A stretch of 64,000 bases of DNA from Ilumatobacter sp. (GCA_018666235.1 JABJAB010000095.1:40944-104943), one strand, 5' to 3'. Numbered from the stretch's first letter, positions 50,808 to 61,587 are shown. Made by a program: numbers and translations. Notes: generated by a model not told the origin, from the sequence alone.

Positions 50808-53066
50808 TTAGTTGCGACGCGAGAAGCAACTGGTGTCGGCGAGCTTTTTCGGTGCGGCCGGAAACGTCTGGTCAACGTTGAGCGGGGTCGAGAGTTCGAC
50901 GGAGTCGGCCGGCGCAATCCCTGACATCTGGAGGAACATGCACTTGACGACCGGTCCCGCTGCGGTGGCCCCGTATCCACTCTTTTCGAGGTACGCACTC
51001 ACGGTGTACGGCCGAGACGAGTCGATGCTGTACGCCGTGAATGCAGAGGAATCGTTCCACGGGAAATTGTTCCGCCCCTGGGCGGTTCCGGTCTTCCCCG
51101 CGACCGGGATGGCGCTGCTCGGGTAGTCGAAAAAGAGCTTCTCCCCCGTTGCGCTGTGGTAAAAGTCGCTCGTGTTTCCACCACCGGTCCGGACGACGCG
51201 TCGAAGACCTCGATCAATCTCATCGTGAATGTTGGCCGGCATCGGAACCTGGCGGATCACCTCGCCCTCAATGTTGGGTTCCTCGGCGAAGCGGGCCCGG
51301 GAGATGTCGACAAAGCCCTGCACTGCAGCGTCGGGCACTCCCGCGTCGTAGACCGCCTTGATGATCTCGGGCTTCATCACGAACCCGAAGTTTGCAATCG
51401 TCGAGTAGCCCGTTGCGAGTTGCAGCGGCGTTGCCGACAACAAGCCCTGTCCGATGGCCAGCTGCACGTTGTCGCCGGTGAAGTACCCGCTGCCCTCATC
51501 CTCGCTGATGACGCCGCGCCTGGCGTAGTCCTCTTTCAGCTCTCGATCAGGCACCGTGCCGGCGAATTCAAACGGTAGGTCGATTCCCGTCTTCTCACCG
51601 AAGCCAAACAGGCCGACCTGCTGCTGCAGCAGGTCCTTCTGCTCGTTGTTCTCCATGATCAACTCACCCACGCGATAGAAAAACGCGTCGCTCGAGACGG
51701 CGAGCGCTGTCTCGACGTCGACTGATCCGTAGACGCATGGCCGCCCATTGCCACAGGTGGCGTTCTTGTAGACGCACCGCACGAGGCCAGAGGCGCACTT
51801 GTCGCTGTCGACCGACTGCATTCTGTACGTGCCCTGGTCCTGGTAGCGGTCGCTCGTGGAAAGGAGATCGGTCGACAATGCGGCATACGCAGTGAAGGGT
51901 TTGAAGGTCGATCCGAGGTTGTAGCGGCCTTGGATTGCCCTGTTGACGAGTGTTGATCGATCAGGGTCGGTCTTGACCGACTCGGGGATCACCTCACCCT
52001 CGTCGTCGTACTCCAGCGCTTCGATATCGGTGGCGTCGAAGATCTCCTCGAATTTCCCGCCGCTGAGATCCGACTCGAACCAACGGTTGTCGAAGGTTGG
52101 ATACGAGGCAAGCGCAATGATCTGGCCGGTTTCCCAGTTCTGGACGACCACAGCACCCGCCGGCGCCTTGAAGGGCACCTCTTCAGGGTAGTACTCCTTG
52201 ATGTTGGTCTCGGCATCGACTTCGTAGAACGCGCGTGTCTTGAACTCGTTCTCGCGATCGAGCGGATTCGTCGCAGTGGCCTGTCGCCTGAGTTTGAGCT
52301 GCGTCTCGAGTGCCTGCTCAGCGTATTGCTGCTGATCGAGGTCGATCGTGAGTTGGATGTCTCGGCCGTTGACCGGAGGGACCCGCTCGACTTCACGGAT
52401 AATGCGACTGGTGTTGTCGACTTCGTACTTGACGTAACCCGACACGCCGTGCAGTTCTTGTTCCATGCTCAGCTCGATGCCGAATTGGCCAACGCGCTCG
52501 CTTTGGGTGTAGCCGTTGCTGACGTACAGGTCCTTGGTCTCGGCGGTGATGGCACCCATGTAGCCAACGACATGGCTCGCAAGCGGCGCATAGGGGTACG
52601 TGCGTGTCGACGTTTCAACGATCTCCACGCCAGGAAGGTCTTCCACACGTTCCTTGATCGCGATCGCCGTCGCTTCGCTCAGCCCCTCGGCCACCGGCAT
52701 CGGGAGCAGCGTGTCAGTGATCCCGCGCTCGTAGCGTCGCTCCATGTCTTCAACAGCAACGTCGACCCATCCTGAGAGTCTCCGGAAGATCTCCTCGCGG
52801 TCACTGTCCCGACGGAGCAGCTCCCAGTCCACGGTGACCGCCAGCGATCGCTGATTGTCAGCAAGGATTCGGCCGTCGGCGTCGAAGATGCGACCGCGCT
52901 GCGGCAACAACGCTCGAGTCCGAAGCTTGGTGGTATCAACCTGCTCCTGGAGCGCTTCGGCTTCAACGGTTTGGAGGAACCAGAGGCGCGCTCCGACGAG
53001 CGAGAACAGCAGGGTCCCGACAAGAGCGAGGACACCCAACCGGGTGGCGCGTTTATCGACTGCCAT
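50808..53066 (-). CDS. mrdA: Penicillin-binding protein 2 (elongation transpeptidase)
   Basis: Class B PBP that cross-links peptidoglycan during rod elongation. The 752-aa protein has an N-terminal membrane anchor (LGVLALVGTLLFSLVGARLWF), a dimerisation/pedestal region with RGRIFDADGRILADN, and the transpeptidase domain. Its motifs are GSTFKPFTAY (SxxK, S-T-F-K), a later SSD (AVSSDAFFYRVG) and KTGTAQG. It starts at ATG 53066; the upstream in-frame extension is rejected. CACACT ends 6 nt before the ATG. It pairs with rodA. Confidence 0.94.
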   Translation of the reverse strand: MAVDKRATRLGVLALVGTLLFSLVGARLWFLQTVEAEALQEQVDTTKLRTRALLPQRGRIFDADGRILADNQRSLAVTVDWELLRRDSDREEIFRRLSGWVDVAVEDMERRYERGITDTLLPMPVAEGLSEATAIAIKERVEDLPGVEIVETSTRTYPYAPLASHVVGYMGAITAETKDLYVSNGYTQSERVGQFGIELSMEQELHGVSGYVKYEVDNTSRIIREVERVPPVNGRDIQLTIDLDQQQYAEQALETQLKLRRQATATNPLDRENEFKTRAFYEVDAETNIKEYYPEEVPFKAPAGAVVVQNWETGQIIALASYPTFDNRWFESDLSGGKFEEIFDATDIEALEYDDEGEVIPESVKTDPDRSTLVNRAIQGRYNLGSTFKPFTAYAALSTDLLSTSDRYQDQGTYRMQSVDSDKCASGLVRCVYKNATCGNGRPCVYGSVDVETALAVSSDAFFYRVGELIMENNEQKDLLQQQVGLFGFGEKTGIDLPFEFAGTVPDRELKEDYARRGVISEDEGSGYFTGDNVQLAIGQGLLSATPLQLATGYSTIANFGFVMKPEIIKAVYDAGVPDAAVQGFVDISRARFAEEPNIEGEVIRQVPMPANIHDEIDRGLRRVVRTGGGNTSDFYHSATGEKLFFDYPSSAIPVAGKTGTAQGRNNFPWNDSSAFTAYSIDSSRPYTVSAYLEKSGYGATAAGPVVKCMFLQMSGIAPADSVELSTPLNVDQTFPAAPKKLADTSCFSRRN

Positions 53067-53230
53067 TGCGTCAGTGTGCCCTTTTCTCAACGTCGATCGA
53101 CCGCGGTCGCGCCAGGCCTCGGTGGTCGTTCTTCACAGAACCGCAATGTAGCCGTGCAGAGTCGCCGGGTGAGCGCGGCATCCTCTGTTCACCAAACGTT
53201 GCGCCGGAGGGTGTTCCTCACGGCGCCGCA

Positions 53231-53770
53231 TCACAGCGTCGGCTCGCGCGGCGGGGCGACCCACTCCGCACTTCGGATCCGGAGGCACCACCGCGCCAAC
53301 GGAACAAACAGCGGCGAGAGAACACCTGCAGCAATCGCCACAACGGGCACGATCAGTGTGAGTCGCGGCTCAAAAGGGTCGCTCGCCCCAATGAACAACC
53401 GGGTGACCGGCACCATCACCTCGCCGACAGCTGCCCCCATCATTGTGAAGAGCATCGCCAACCACCAGTGCGGCTCGGCAACGATGATGGCCAGGAATCC
53501 AGCAACGGTTCCGGCAATCGTCATCGGGATCGCTGTCGAACCAATCGGCAGGCCTTCCAACATGTCGTACATCACACCGAGAACGAAGCCGGCCATGGCC
53601 CCGCGCTCGGATCCCCCGGCGGCACCTGCAGCGGCGGCAAGCGCCAGCACCACCTGAATGGTCACGCCTGCGATCGTGATCTCAACAAACAACGACCGTT
53701 GGAGGGCGAGCAAGAGCATGCCAACTGGGATCAGCCGAATGACGGGACCTTGCCAGATTGCCGCCAACAT
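53231..53770 (-). CDS. mreD: Rod shape-determining protein MreD
   Basis: Small membrane protein of the elongasome (179 aa). It has about five helices, with AAIWQGPVIRLIPVGMLLLA at the start, AGFVLGVMYDMLEGLPIGST in the middle and a cytoplasmic Arg/Pro tail. The family is weakly conserved, but length, topology and place between mreC and mrdA make the call firm. It starts 28 bp after mreC. A gap of 164 bp separates it from mrdA. Confidence 0.88.
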   Translation of the reverse strand: MLAAIWQGPVIRLIPVGMLLLALQRSLFVEITIAGVTIQVVLALAAAAGAAGGSERGAMAGFVLGVMYDMLEGLPIGSTAIPMTIAGTVAGFLAIIVAEPHWWLAMLFTMMGAAVGEVMVPVTRLFIGASDPFEPRLTLIVPVVAIAAGVLSPLFVPLARWCLRIRSAEWVAPPREPTL

Positions 53771-53798
53771 CAGCCCGCTCCGAGGCGGTCGGGTGATG

Positions 53799-54959
53799 TC
53801 ACTCCCGCTCGACTTCGGACAGCGGCGTGTAGAGCACGACCCGCAGGAAGTTCAAGCGTGTCACGTCGGCGTACGGCTGCACATCGAGGAGCGGACCGCC
53901 GGGGCCGGATCGGTCGGCACGGTTGACGGCCACACCGATCGGGATGTCGGGCGGCGCAAGGCTGTCGAAGCCCCCAGCGGTGACGACGAGGTCGCCTTCC
54001 TGGAGCACCGCGAGACTCGGGTTGTCTTGCAAGAACCGAATCTGCGGGATCAACCCCCGCCCGCGCCCTTCGAGCGCACCGAACTCCTTCGCCGTCAGGT
54101 TCGGCACCGTTGTCGTCGTCGTTGTTGTCGTGGTCTCGATGACCTCGCCATCGACCGGTAACGCCCCGGCGGGGCTCTCTCCATCGTTGGGGTCGAGTGT
54201 CGTCGACGTCGCGTTGACCGGCAGGTCCCCCGAAGTGGGGTCATCAACGCTGGCCGGGTCACCGTTTGCTCCGTCGTTCTGCGGCAACGACGACTCGGAT
54301 GCAAGCACATCGGTGACCAGCGTGGTCGCGACGAGGTCCTCGAGTTCTTCGTTGGTCCGCCCCGAGGGGCGGGTGTCCGTCGGACCCAGATCTGCAGCTG
54401 GAGCGGCCTGCACACGCACCGGGACCACGTACCTGGAGTCGGTGATCAACATCACCTTCGCTGTGTTGTCGGTGACACTGGTGATTTTTCCGATGAGGCC
54501 CGCCTGGTTCACCACGGGCATGCCGACACGGACACCACGTGTTCGGCCGATGTCGATCTCGATGATCTGGTCGAGGTTGTTCGACGACGCGCCAACGACC
54601 TTGGCGACCTCGGTCGGAATGCCGGCAAGAGAATTGAGGCTGAGCAGCGCCTTCAGCTCCGCTGCCTCCTCCACCGACAGGCGAGCGGTCGCCTGTGTGC
54701 CGATCAACCGATCGAGTTGGTCCTGCAGCGCTTCGTTTTCACGTTCCAAGTCGTCGTACTGAGTGACGCCATTCCATGCTCGGCTCACGGGCGTCGTGAT
54801 GACATCCGTCGCTGATTCGATCGGCGCCATCGCACGAGCAAACCCGTCGCGGACACGATCGAGGACAGGGTTGCCGCGCAGGTCCAGCGTCAGCAGCAGG
54901 ACGAGAGTCAAGAGCAGCGCAACGATGACGCGGCGTCGTCCGACTGTGTAGATCGCCAT
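53799..54959 (-). CDS. mreC: Rod shape-determining protein MreC
   Basis: Bitopic elongasome protein that activates PBP2-RodA from the periplasmic side. The 386-aa protein has an N-terminal helix (VIVALLLTLVLLLTLDL) and a coiled coil with QYDDLERENEALQDQLDRL (residues about 70-95). A first beta barrel has VVGASSNNLDQIIEIDIG and GMPVVNQAGLIGKI, and a second follows. Between or inside the barrels is an acidic Ser/Thr-rich insertion (about residues 185-285) ending in nine Thr in a row. It is 45 bp after mreB. Confidence 0.92.
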   Translation of the reverse strand: MAIYTVGRRRVIVALLLTLVLLLTLDLRGNPVLDRVRDGFARAMAPIESATDVITTPVSRAWNGVTQYDDLERENEALQDQLDRLIGTQATARLSVEEAAELKALLSLNSLAGIPTEVAKVVGASSNNLDQIIEIDIGRTRGVRVGMPVVNQAGLIGKITSVTDNTAKVMLITDSRYVVPVRVQAAPAADLGPTDTRPSGRTNEELEDLVATTLVTDVLASESSLPQNDGANGDPASVDDPTSGDLPVNATSTTLDPNDGESPAGALPVDGEVIETTTTTTTTTVPNLTAKEFGALEGRGRGLIPQIRFLQDNPSLAVLQEGDLVVTAGGFDSLAPPDIPIGVAVNRADRSGPGGPLLDVQPYADVTRLNFLRVVLYTPLSEVERE

Positions 54960-55004
54960 CTCAGAAATCTTCCACGATTCGGGAACGCAGCGGGCGCGGG
55001 CGAA

Positions 55005-56039
<1,035 letters not shown>

Positions 56040-56144
56040 ATTCTGGCCCTCCCTTCGCGAGCTGAAAATTCGAGTGCTGTGGAGGTGCGCGACACCAACG
56101 ACGTCGCACCTCGTTCCCGGTCACCGTACCAGGGCGGCGGAATG

Positions 56145-56555
56145 TTACAGATTCGGGAAGAAGATGCCGATCTCGCGCTGGGCCGACTCGAGTGAGTCGC
56201 TGCCGTGCACGAGGTTCTCGGTGAAGAGAATGCCGAGGTCACCGCGAATGGTTCCAGGCGCAGCGCTCCGCGGGTTGGTCGCGCCCATCATGTTGCGCAC
56301 CACTTCCCACGTGTCTTCCGGGCCTTCGATGACCATAGCGACGACGCGTCCGCGGCTCATGAACTCGACGAGTTCGCCATAAAAGCCCTTGCCGACGTGC
56401 TCTTCGTAATGACGAGCCAGGGTGTCTGCGTCGAGCTGACGGAGCTCCATTGCAACGACGTCAAGGTTCTTCGCCTCGAAACGCGAGGTGACCGCACCGA
56501 TGAGCTTGCGCTCCACGGTGTCGGGCTTCAGGAGGACGAGTGTGCGATCAGACAT
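56145..56555 (-). CDS. ndk: Nucleoside diphosphate kinase
   Basis: Moves the terminal phosphate from ATP to other nucleoside diphosphates through a phosphohistidine. The 136-aa protein has RTLVLLKPDTVERKLIG, the conserved TNPRSAAPGTIRGDLG, and ENLVHGSDSLESAQREIGIFF, where NxxHGSDS holds the active His. TAGCTT ends 8 nt before ATG 56555; the longer frame upstream is rejected. Confidence 0.96.
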   Translation of the reverse strand: MSDRTLVLLKPDTVERKLIGAVTSRFEAKNLDVVAMELRQLDADTLARHYEEHVGKGFYGELVEFMSRGRVVAMVIEGPEDTWEVVRNMMGATNPRSAAPGTIRGDLGILFTENLVHGSDSLESAQREIGIFFPNL

Positions 56556-56669
56556 GGCCATCAAAGCTATCGGTGGCAAACAGCAACCCGCGCTCGTTTG
56601 CTCTCCCTCGTCCAGTTCACCTCGCGTCAAGAATGGACAGGCCGAGCCGAGATGGCAGGCCAGCGTTGG

Positions 56670-57971
56670 TCAGTTCGCGTGGCGCTGCAACACAGCGCGA
56701 GCTGCGCCAGCGGTGTACAAGCTCCCGGTGGCCAACACAGCGTCGTCGCCGTCGGCATACTCCATGGCCCGAACGCAAGCATCTTCAACCGTGTCGAACG
56801 AAGCAATGTTGTCGCAACCGAGGGCCTTGGCAGCCTCAACGACTTCGCGCACGTTGACGCCGCGCGGCGACGGTGCTGTGCACGCGAAGACCATGTCGAA
56901 CTCATCAGCGCGGAGCGCCGCGAGCATCTCGCCCGGATCGCGCAGCGTGCCGAACACGAGGAGACGTCGACCGTCTGGATGGAAGTCGTCGAAGAACACT
57001 TGGGCGCACGTGTCGGCGCCGGTCGGGTTGTGCGCACCGTCAATGATCGTGAGGGGCTGCCGGCCGAGCACCTCGAAGCGACCGGGCATTGCGACTTCGC
57101 CCATGCCTTCGGTCACGATCTCTTCAGATGGAGGCGCCGCAAAGAACATCTCGACGGCGGTCAGGGCGACGGCTGCGTTGACACCCTGGTACGCGCCGTG
57201 CAACGGGATGAACACATCGGGATAGATGGTCGTCGGTGTGCGGATGTCAAGCATGCGGCCACCGAGTGCCAGGGCATTGCTTTCGACTTCGAAGTCGTCG
57301 CCGCGCACGATCACCGATGCCGCGCCCGCCGCCTGAAAGATCTCCACGAGTTCAGGACGCGTCTCACCGATCACTGCGGCACAGCCGGGCTTGATGATCC
57401 CGGCTTTCTCAGTGGCGACGTCGACAAGTGTGGGGCCAGCAAACTCGTTGTGGTCCATGCCGATGTTGGTGACGACTGCAACCGTCGGGTTGACGACATT
57501 CGTCGCATCCCACCGACCGAGGATGCCCACTTCGATGACCATGACATCCACAGCGGTGTCGGCGAACCAGCGGAACGCTGCAGCAGTCATCACCTCGAAG
57601 TAGCTCGGGAAGAGTCCCACTACGGGTTCGAGTTCAGCGACGGCGCCCACGACCTCGGCGAGTTCCACGTCGCTGATCGGCTCGCCGTTACGCCGAATCC
57701 GCTCGTTGATGTGCTCGAGATGCGGGCTCGTGTATGTCCCGACGGTCAGGCCCGCAGCTTCCAGCATGCGCGAGATCATTTGCACCGTCGAACCCTTGCC
57801 ATTGGTTCCCGTGACATGAATGACCGGCGCACAGTGCTGCGGATCGCCCATCGCTGAGCAGAACGCCTCAATCACTTCGGTCGATGGCGAATCGATACGC
57901 CCCGTCTTCTGATACGACGCATGATCGTCGAGATACCGCAGTGCCTCAGTCATCGTGAAGGCTTCCGTCAT
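56670..57971 (-). CDS. folC: Folylpolyglutamate/dihydrofolate synthase
   Basis: Adds glutamate to dihydropteroate and to reduced folates, with ATP. The 433-aa protein has the Mur-ligase-like P-loop VIHVTGTNGKGSTVQM (about residues 51-66), TSPHLEHINERIR, VMVIEVGILGRWDATNVV and IIDGAHNPTGA for the glutamate-ligase end. GGTGAGG lies upstream of ATG 57971; a second ATG 18 nt inside is possible. In most actinobacteria valS precedes folC and ndk follows, and ndk follows here. Confidence 0.95.
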   Translation of the reverse strand: MTEAFTMTEALRYLDDHASYQKTGRIDSPSTEVIEAFCSAMGDPQHCAPVIHVTGTNGKGSTVQMISRMLEAAGLTVGTYTSPHLEHINERIRRNGEPISDVELAEVVGAVAELEPVVGLFPSYFEVMTAAAFRWFADTAVDVMVIEVGILGRWDATNVVNPTVAVVTNIGMDHNEFAGPTLVDVATEKAGIIKPGCAAVIGETRPELVEIFQAAGAASVIVRGDDFEVESNALALGGRMLDIRTPTTIYPDVFIPLHGAYQGVNAAVALTAVEMFFAAPPSEEIVTEGMGEVAMPGRFEVLGRQPLTIIDGAHNPTGADTCAQVFFDDFHPDGRRLLVFGTLRDPGEMLAALRADEFDMVFACTAPSPRGVNVREVVEAAKALGCDNIASFDTVEDACVRAMEYADGDDAVLATGSLYTAGAARAVLQRHAN

Positions 57972-58068
57972 GACAGGTTGAACCTCACCAAGAAGAATCT
58001 ACGGGCAGCGAAACGGTTTCCGAGATGACACACCGCTCGCGGCCAGAACCCGCGGTCAGAAGTTGTGC

Positions 58069-59346
58069 CTAGGAGGCGGCTTTGCGTTGGCGCGCCGGCT
58101 TACGCGGCACCAAGGTTGGGTTGACCTTGTCGATGACCGTCTTGCGGTCGATGACGACCTTGCCGATGTCTTCCCGGCCCGGAAGGTCATACATCGTCTC
58201 GAGCAACACTTCTTCCAGGATCGCGCGTAGACCGCGGGCACCGGTCGCACGGAGCAGTGCCTGATCGGCGATGGCATTGAGGCCGTCCTCGGTGAACTCC
58301 AGCTCGACATCTTCGAACTCGAACACCTTTGCATACTGCTTGACCAGGCTGTTCTTCGGCTCGGTCAGAATACTCACCAGCGCTTTCTGGTCGAGGCTGC
58401 GCACGGCGCCAACCATCGGCAAACGGCCGATGAACTCGGGGATCATGCCGAACTTCACGAGGTCTTCAGGGAGCACCTGGGCGAACAGTTCGCCGGGATC
58501 GCGCTCGACCTGGCTGCGCACAGTGCCGTTGAATCCAACGCCCTTGTGACCAATGCGTTGTTCGATGATCTCTTCGAGGCCGGCAAACGCGCCGCCGAGG
58601 ATGAACAAGACGTTGGTGGTGTCGATCTGGATGAATTCTTGGTGCGGGTGTTTGCGTCCGCCCTGGGGCGGGACCGAGGCAGACGTACCTTCCAGAATCT
58701 TCAGCAGCGCCTGTTGGACACCTTCGCCCGAGACGTCACGCGTGATCGACGGGTTCTCGCTCTTCCGTGCGACCTTGTCGATCTCGTCGATGTAGACAAT
58801 GCCTGTCTCGGCACGCTTGACGTCGAAGTCGGCTGCTTGGATCAACTTGAGCAGAATGTTCTCGACGTCCTCGCCGACGTAGCCCGCTTCGGTGAGCGCC
58901 GTCGCATCAGCGACCGCAAACGGCACGTTCAGCTGGCGGGCAAGTGTCTGCGCGAGGTGGGTCTTGCCGCAACCGGTCGGGCCAAGCAGCAGAATGTTCG
59001 ATTTGGCCAATTCGACTTCGTCGCGTCGGCCGACCGTGGTGGCCTGGCTCTGATACTGAATGCGCCGGTAGTGGTTGTAGACGGATACGGCGAGGATCTT
59101 CTTGGCCTCGACTTGACCGACGACGTAATCATCGAGGAAAGCTCGAACCTCACGCGGATTCGGCAGGTTGTCGAAGCTGAGCTCAGCCGTTTCGGTGAGT
59201 TCCTCTTCGATGATCTCGTTGCAGAGATCGATGCACTCGTCGCAGATGTAGACGCCAGGGCCCGCAATGAGCTTCTTGACCTGCTTTTGCGACTTACCGC
59301 AAAACGAACACTTCAACAGTTCGCCTGTGTCACCGAATTTGGCCAC
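58069..59346 (-). CDS. clpX: ATP-dependent Clp protease ATP-binding subunit ClpX
   Basis: AAA+ unfoldase that feeds substrates to ClpP. The 425-aa protein has the N-terminal zinc domain CSFCGKSQKQVKKL...CDECIDLCNE, Walker A LLGPTGCGKTHLAQTLA, pore loop GYVGEDVEN, Walker B VYIDEIDKVAR and the sensor-2 region GARGLRAILEEVLL. A basic tail (RKPARQRKAA) ends it. The GTG start 59346 has GAGGGG upstream. It is 124 bp after clpP. Confidence 0.97.
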   Translation of the reverse strand: MAKFGDTGELLKCSFCGKSQKQVKKLIAGPGVYICDECIDLCNEIIEEELTETAELSFDNLPNPREVRAFLDDYVVGQVEAKKILAVSVYNHYRRIQYQSQATTVGRRDEVELAKSNILLLGPTGCGKTHLAQTLARQLNVPFAVADATALTEAGYVGEDVENILLKLIQAADFDVKRAETGIVYIDEIDKVARKSENPSITRDVSGEGVQQALLKILEGTSASVPPQGGRKHPHQEFIQIDTTNVLFILGGAFAGLEEIIEQRIGHKGVGFNGTVRSQVERDPGELFAQVLPEDLVKFGMIPEFIGRLPMVGAVRSLDQKALVSILTEPKNSLVKQYAKVFEFEDVELEFTEDGLNAIADQALLRATGARGLRAILEEVLLETMYDLPGREDIGKVVIDRKTVIDKVNPTLVPRKPARQRKAAS

Positions 59347-59470
59347 TGTTGTTACCCCTCAACATCCAACGAGTTCGTCGTTCTGCATTCTGCCCGACCG
59401 AGCTGGCCGGGAGCGAGACATTGTGCCCCACCTGCCGATTCGAGTCGTGGATACCGCCGAGAACCCGAGG

Positions 59471-60118
59471 TCAGCGGATCGGGCCGTCCCGGTCCACCGT
59501 CTCACGCGACGAGATCACTGTGTCGATGATGCCATACTCCAGCGCCTCATTCGCTTCCATCACGAAATCACGGTCGGTATCAGCGTGGATGCGCTCGATG
59601 GGCTGACCGGTGTGGTGAGCGAGAATGCCGTCCAGGATCTCACGCATCCGCAGAATTTCTTTTGCGGCCAGCTCAAGATCGGTGACCTGGCCGTAGCCGA
59701 CCTGGCCTGACGGCTGGTGCAGCAACACTCGTGAGTGCGGCAGCGCGAGCCGCTTGCCCTTCGTACCAGCGGCGAGCAGCACAGCGGCTGCCGAAGCTGC
59801 CTGGCCGAGGCAGATCGTCGCGATGTCGTTCTTGATGAACTGCATCGTGTCGTAGATCGCGAACAACGCCGTGATGTCGCCACCAGGGCTGTTGATGTAA
59901 ATGCTGATGTCCTTGTCGGGGTTCTCCGACTCGAGGTGAATCAGCTGCGCACAGATGAGACTGGCGATCTGGTCGTCGACCGGCGTCTGCAGGAAGATGA
60001 TGTTGTCCTTGAGCATCCGGCTGTAGAGGTCGGAGGCGCGCTCGCCACGACTGGTCTGCTCGATGACATTGGGGACCAGGTAGTTCTGAGCGGCGTACTT
60101 GTCGGCGGGGAGATTCAT
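59471..60118 (-). CDS. clpP: ATP-dependent Clp protease proteolytic subunit ClpP
   Basis: Serine peptidase of the Clp complex (215 aa). The catalytic Ser lies in ICLGQAASAAAVLLAAG, His in LPHSRVLLHQPSGQ, and Asp in HADTDRDFVMEANEALEYG. The N-terminus (LVPNVIEQTSRGERASDLYSR) is normal and may be processed. The ATG overlaps the tig stop (ATGA). Many actinobacteria have two clpP genes in tandem here; only one is present. Confidence 0.96.
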   Translation of the reverse strand: MNLPADKYAAQNYLVPNVIEQTSRGERASDLYSRMLKDNIIFLQTPVDDQIASLICAQLIHLESENPDKDISIYINSPGGDITALFAIYDTMQFIKNDIATICLGQAASAAAVLLAAGTKGKRLALPHSRVLLHQPSGQVGYGQVTDLELAAKEILRMREILDGILAHHTGQPIERIHADTDRDFVMEANEALEYGIIDTVISSRETVDRDGPIR

Positions 60119-61515
60119 GACTCTGCTGCTTCCTCGGACGTCTCGTCCGTGCCTTCTTCGTCGTGGTTGTGGTCGTGAGTGTGGTTGCCGTCTTCGTCGT
60201 GCGTATGGCCAAGCACCAGGTCACGATCGAGCGCTGCGCCGTTCTCATCGACGAAGTCGACGTTGTGCACGAGCCAGTCGAGCGCCTTGTTTTTCTTGAT
60301 CTGTGCAAGCAGCTCAGAGACCGCATCGTTCTGCTCGTATGCCTTGCGGATCTCCTTGGCCTTTTGGCCGTACTGCATTGCCATGCGGGCGTACTCGCCC
60401 TCGATCTCGTGGTCCTCGACCTCGAAGTCTTCGGCGGCAGCGACGGCACGCAGCGCCAGGTCGCTCTTGACGGCCTGCTCGGACTGGCCCCGCATCGACT
60501 CAATGAACTGTTCGGGTTCCTGTCCGGTCATCTCCATCCACTGGCCGAAGTCGATGCCCTGGGCCTGGAATTGCTGCATCGTGTTCTGCACCCGCTGGTT
60601 GAGGTCAGAATCGACCATCGGCGCGGGAGCTTCGATCTCGCTCAGCCCGGTGAGCGCATCGGTGATCTTGGTCACGAGACCCTGACGCATGCCGTTGAGC
60701 TTTTGCTCGCTGATGCGTTCCTTCAGTGCTGTGGTCCACTCGTCGATGGTCTCGAACTCACCGGTGTTGTCGGCGACCCATTCGTCGGTCATCTCCGGCA
60801 TGTCCATCTTCTGGACTGCTGTGACCTTGACGGTGAAATCGGCCGCTTCTTCGGTGCCCTTGGGCGTCGACGAGAAAGCGAGCTCGTCGCCGGCTGTTGA
60901 TCCGGTGACTTGCTCGTCGAAATCGTCGCTGACCCAGCCTTGACCGATCTCGTAGTTCCAGTCCTCGGTGTTCAGACCGATGACTTCCTCACCGTCGCGG
61001 GTCGCGGTGAGATCAAGCGTGAGGAAGTCACCCTCCTCTGCGGGGCGATCGGCATCGACGAGTGCGCCTGATTTGCGCAGTTCGGCGTTACGCGCCTCAT
61101 CGAGTTCGTCCTCGGTGACGTCAAGCACCGGAAGTTCGATCGACAGCGAGTCGTAACCGGGCACCTCGACAACCGGACGGATGGTGCAGGTGGCCTCGAA
61201 TTCGACCGGCCCTGACTCTTGACCATCGGTGATTTCGACCTCAGGTGTCGAGATGAGGTCGACGCCGTGCTCACGCACTGCCTTCGCGAGATACTCCGGG
61301 ACGCCGTCGCGAAGCGCCTGCTCGCGAGCCGGGCCGATACCCACCTGCGCTTCGAGGACCTTGCGGGGCGCCTTACCCGGGCGGAACCCGGGCAAGCGCA
61401 CTTCCTTGGCGATCAGCTTGAAGGCTTTGTCGATCTCAGAGTCGAACTCAGCTTCTTCAACTTCGACGTACAGCTTGACTTGGTTGCCCTCGAGGGCCTC
61501 TACAGAACTCTTCAC
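60115..61515 (-). CDS. tig: Trigger factor with His-rich C-terminal tail
   Basis: Ribosome-bound chaperone and peptidyl-prolyl isomerase for nascent chains (466 aa). The ribosome-binding loop is LPGFRPGKAPRKVLEAQVG, the PPIase insert begins EGDFLTLDLTATRDGEE, and the C-terminal chaperone domain includes DFGQWMEMTGQEPEQFIESM. After it comes a tail of about 30 residues with GHTHDEDGNHTHDHNHDEE, which could bind metal ions. The GTG start 61515 has TAGACT ending 9 nt upstream. It leads the tig-clpP-clpX cluster. Confidence 0.96.
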   Translation of the reverse strand: MKSSVEALEGNQVKLYVEVEEAEFDSEIDKAFKLIAKEVRLPGFRPGKAPRKVLEAQVGIGPAREQALRDGVPEYLAKAVREHGVDLISTPEVEITDGQESGPVEFEATCTIRPVVEVPGYDSLSIELPVLDVTEDELDEARNAELRKSGALVDADRPAEEGDFLTLDLTATRDGEEVIGLNTEDWNYEIGQGWVSDDFDEQVTGSTAGDELAFSSTPKGTEEAADFTVKVTAVQKMDMPEMTDEWVADNTGEFETIDEWTTALKERISEQKLNGMRQGLVTKITDALTGLSEIEAPAPMVDSDLNQRVQNTMQQFQAQGIDFGQWMEMTGQEPEQFIESMRGQSEQAVKSDLALRAVAAAEDFEVEDHEIEGEYARMAMQYGQKAKEIRKAYEQNDAVSELLAQIKKNKALDWLVHNVDFVDENGAALDRDLVLGHTHDEDGNHTHDHNHDEEGTDETSEEAAES

Positions 61516-61587
61516 AGGGGCGCGAGTCTACCGGCGGGCCTGTCGGGATCAGCCGAGTCGCTGCAGCGTTGCAGCGCGTGGAACGAG

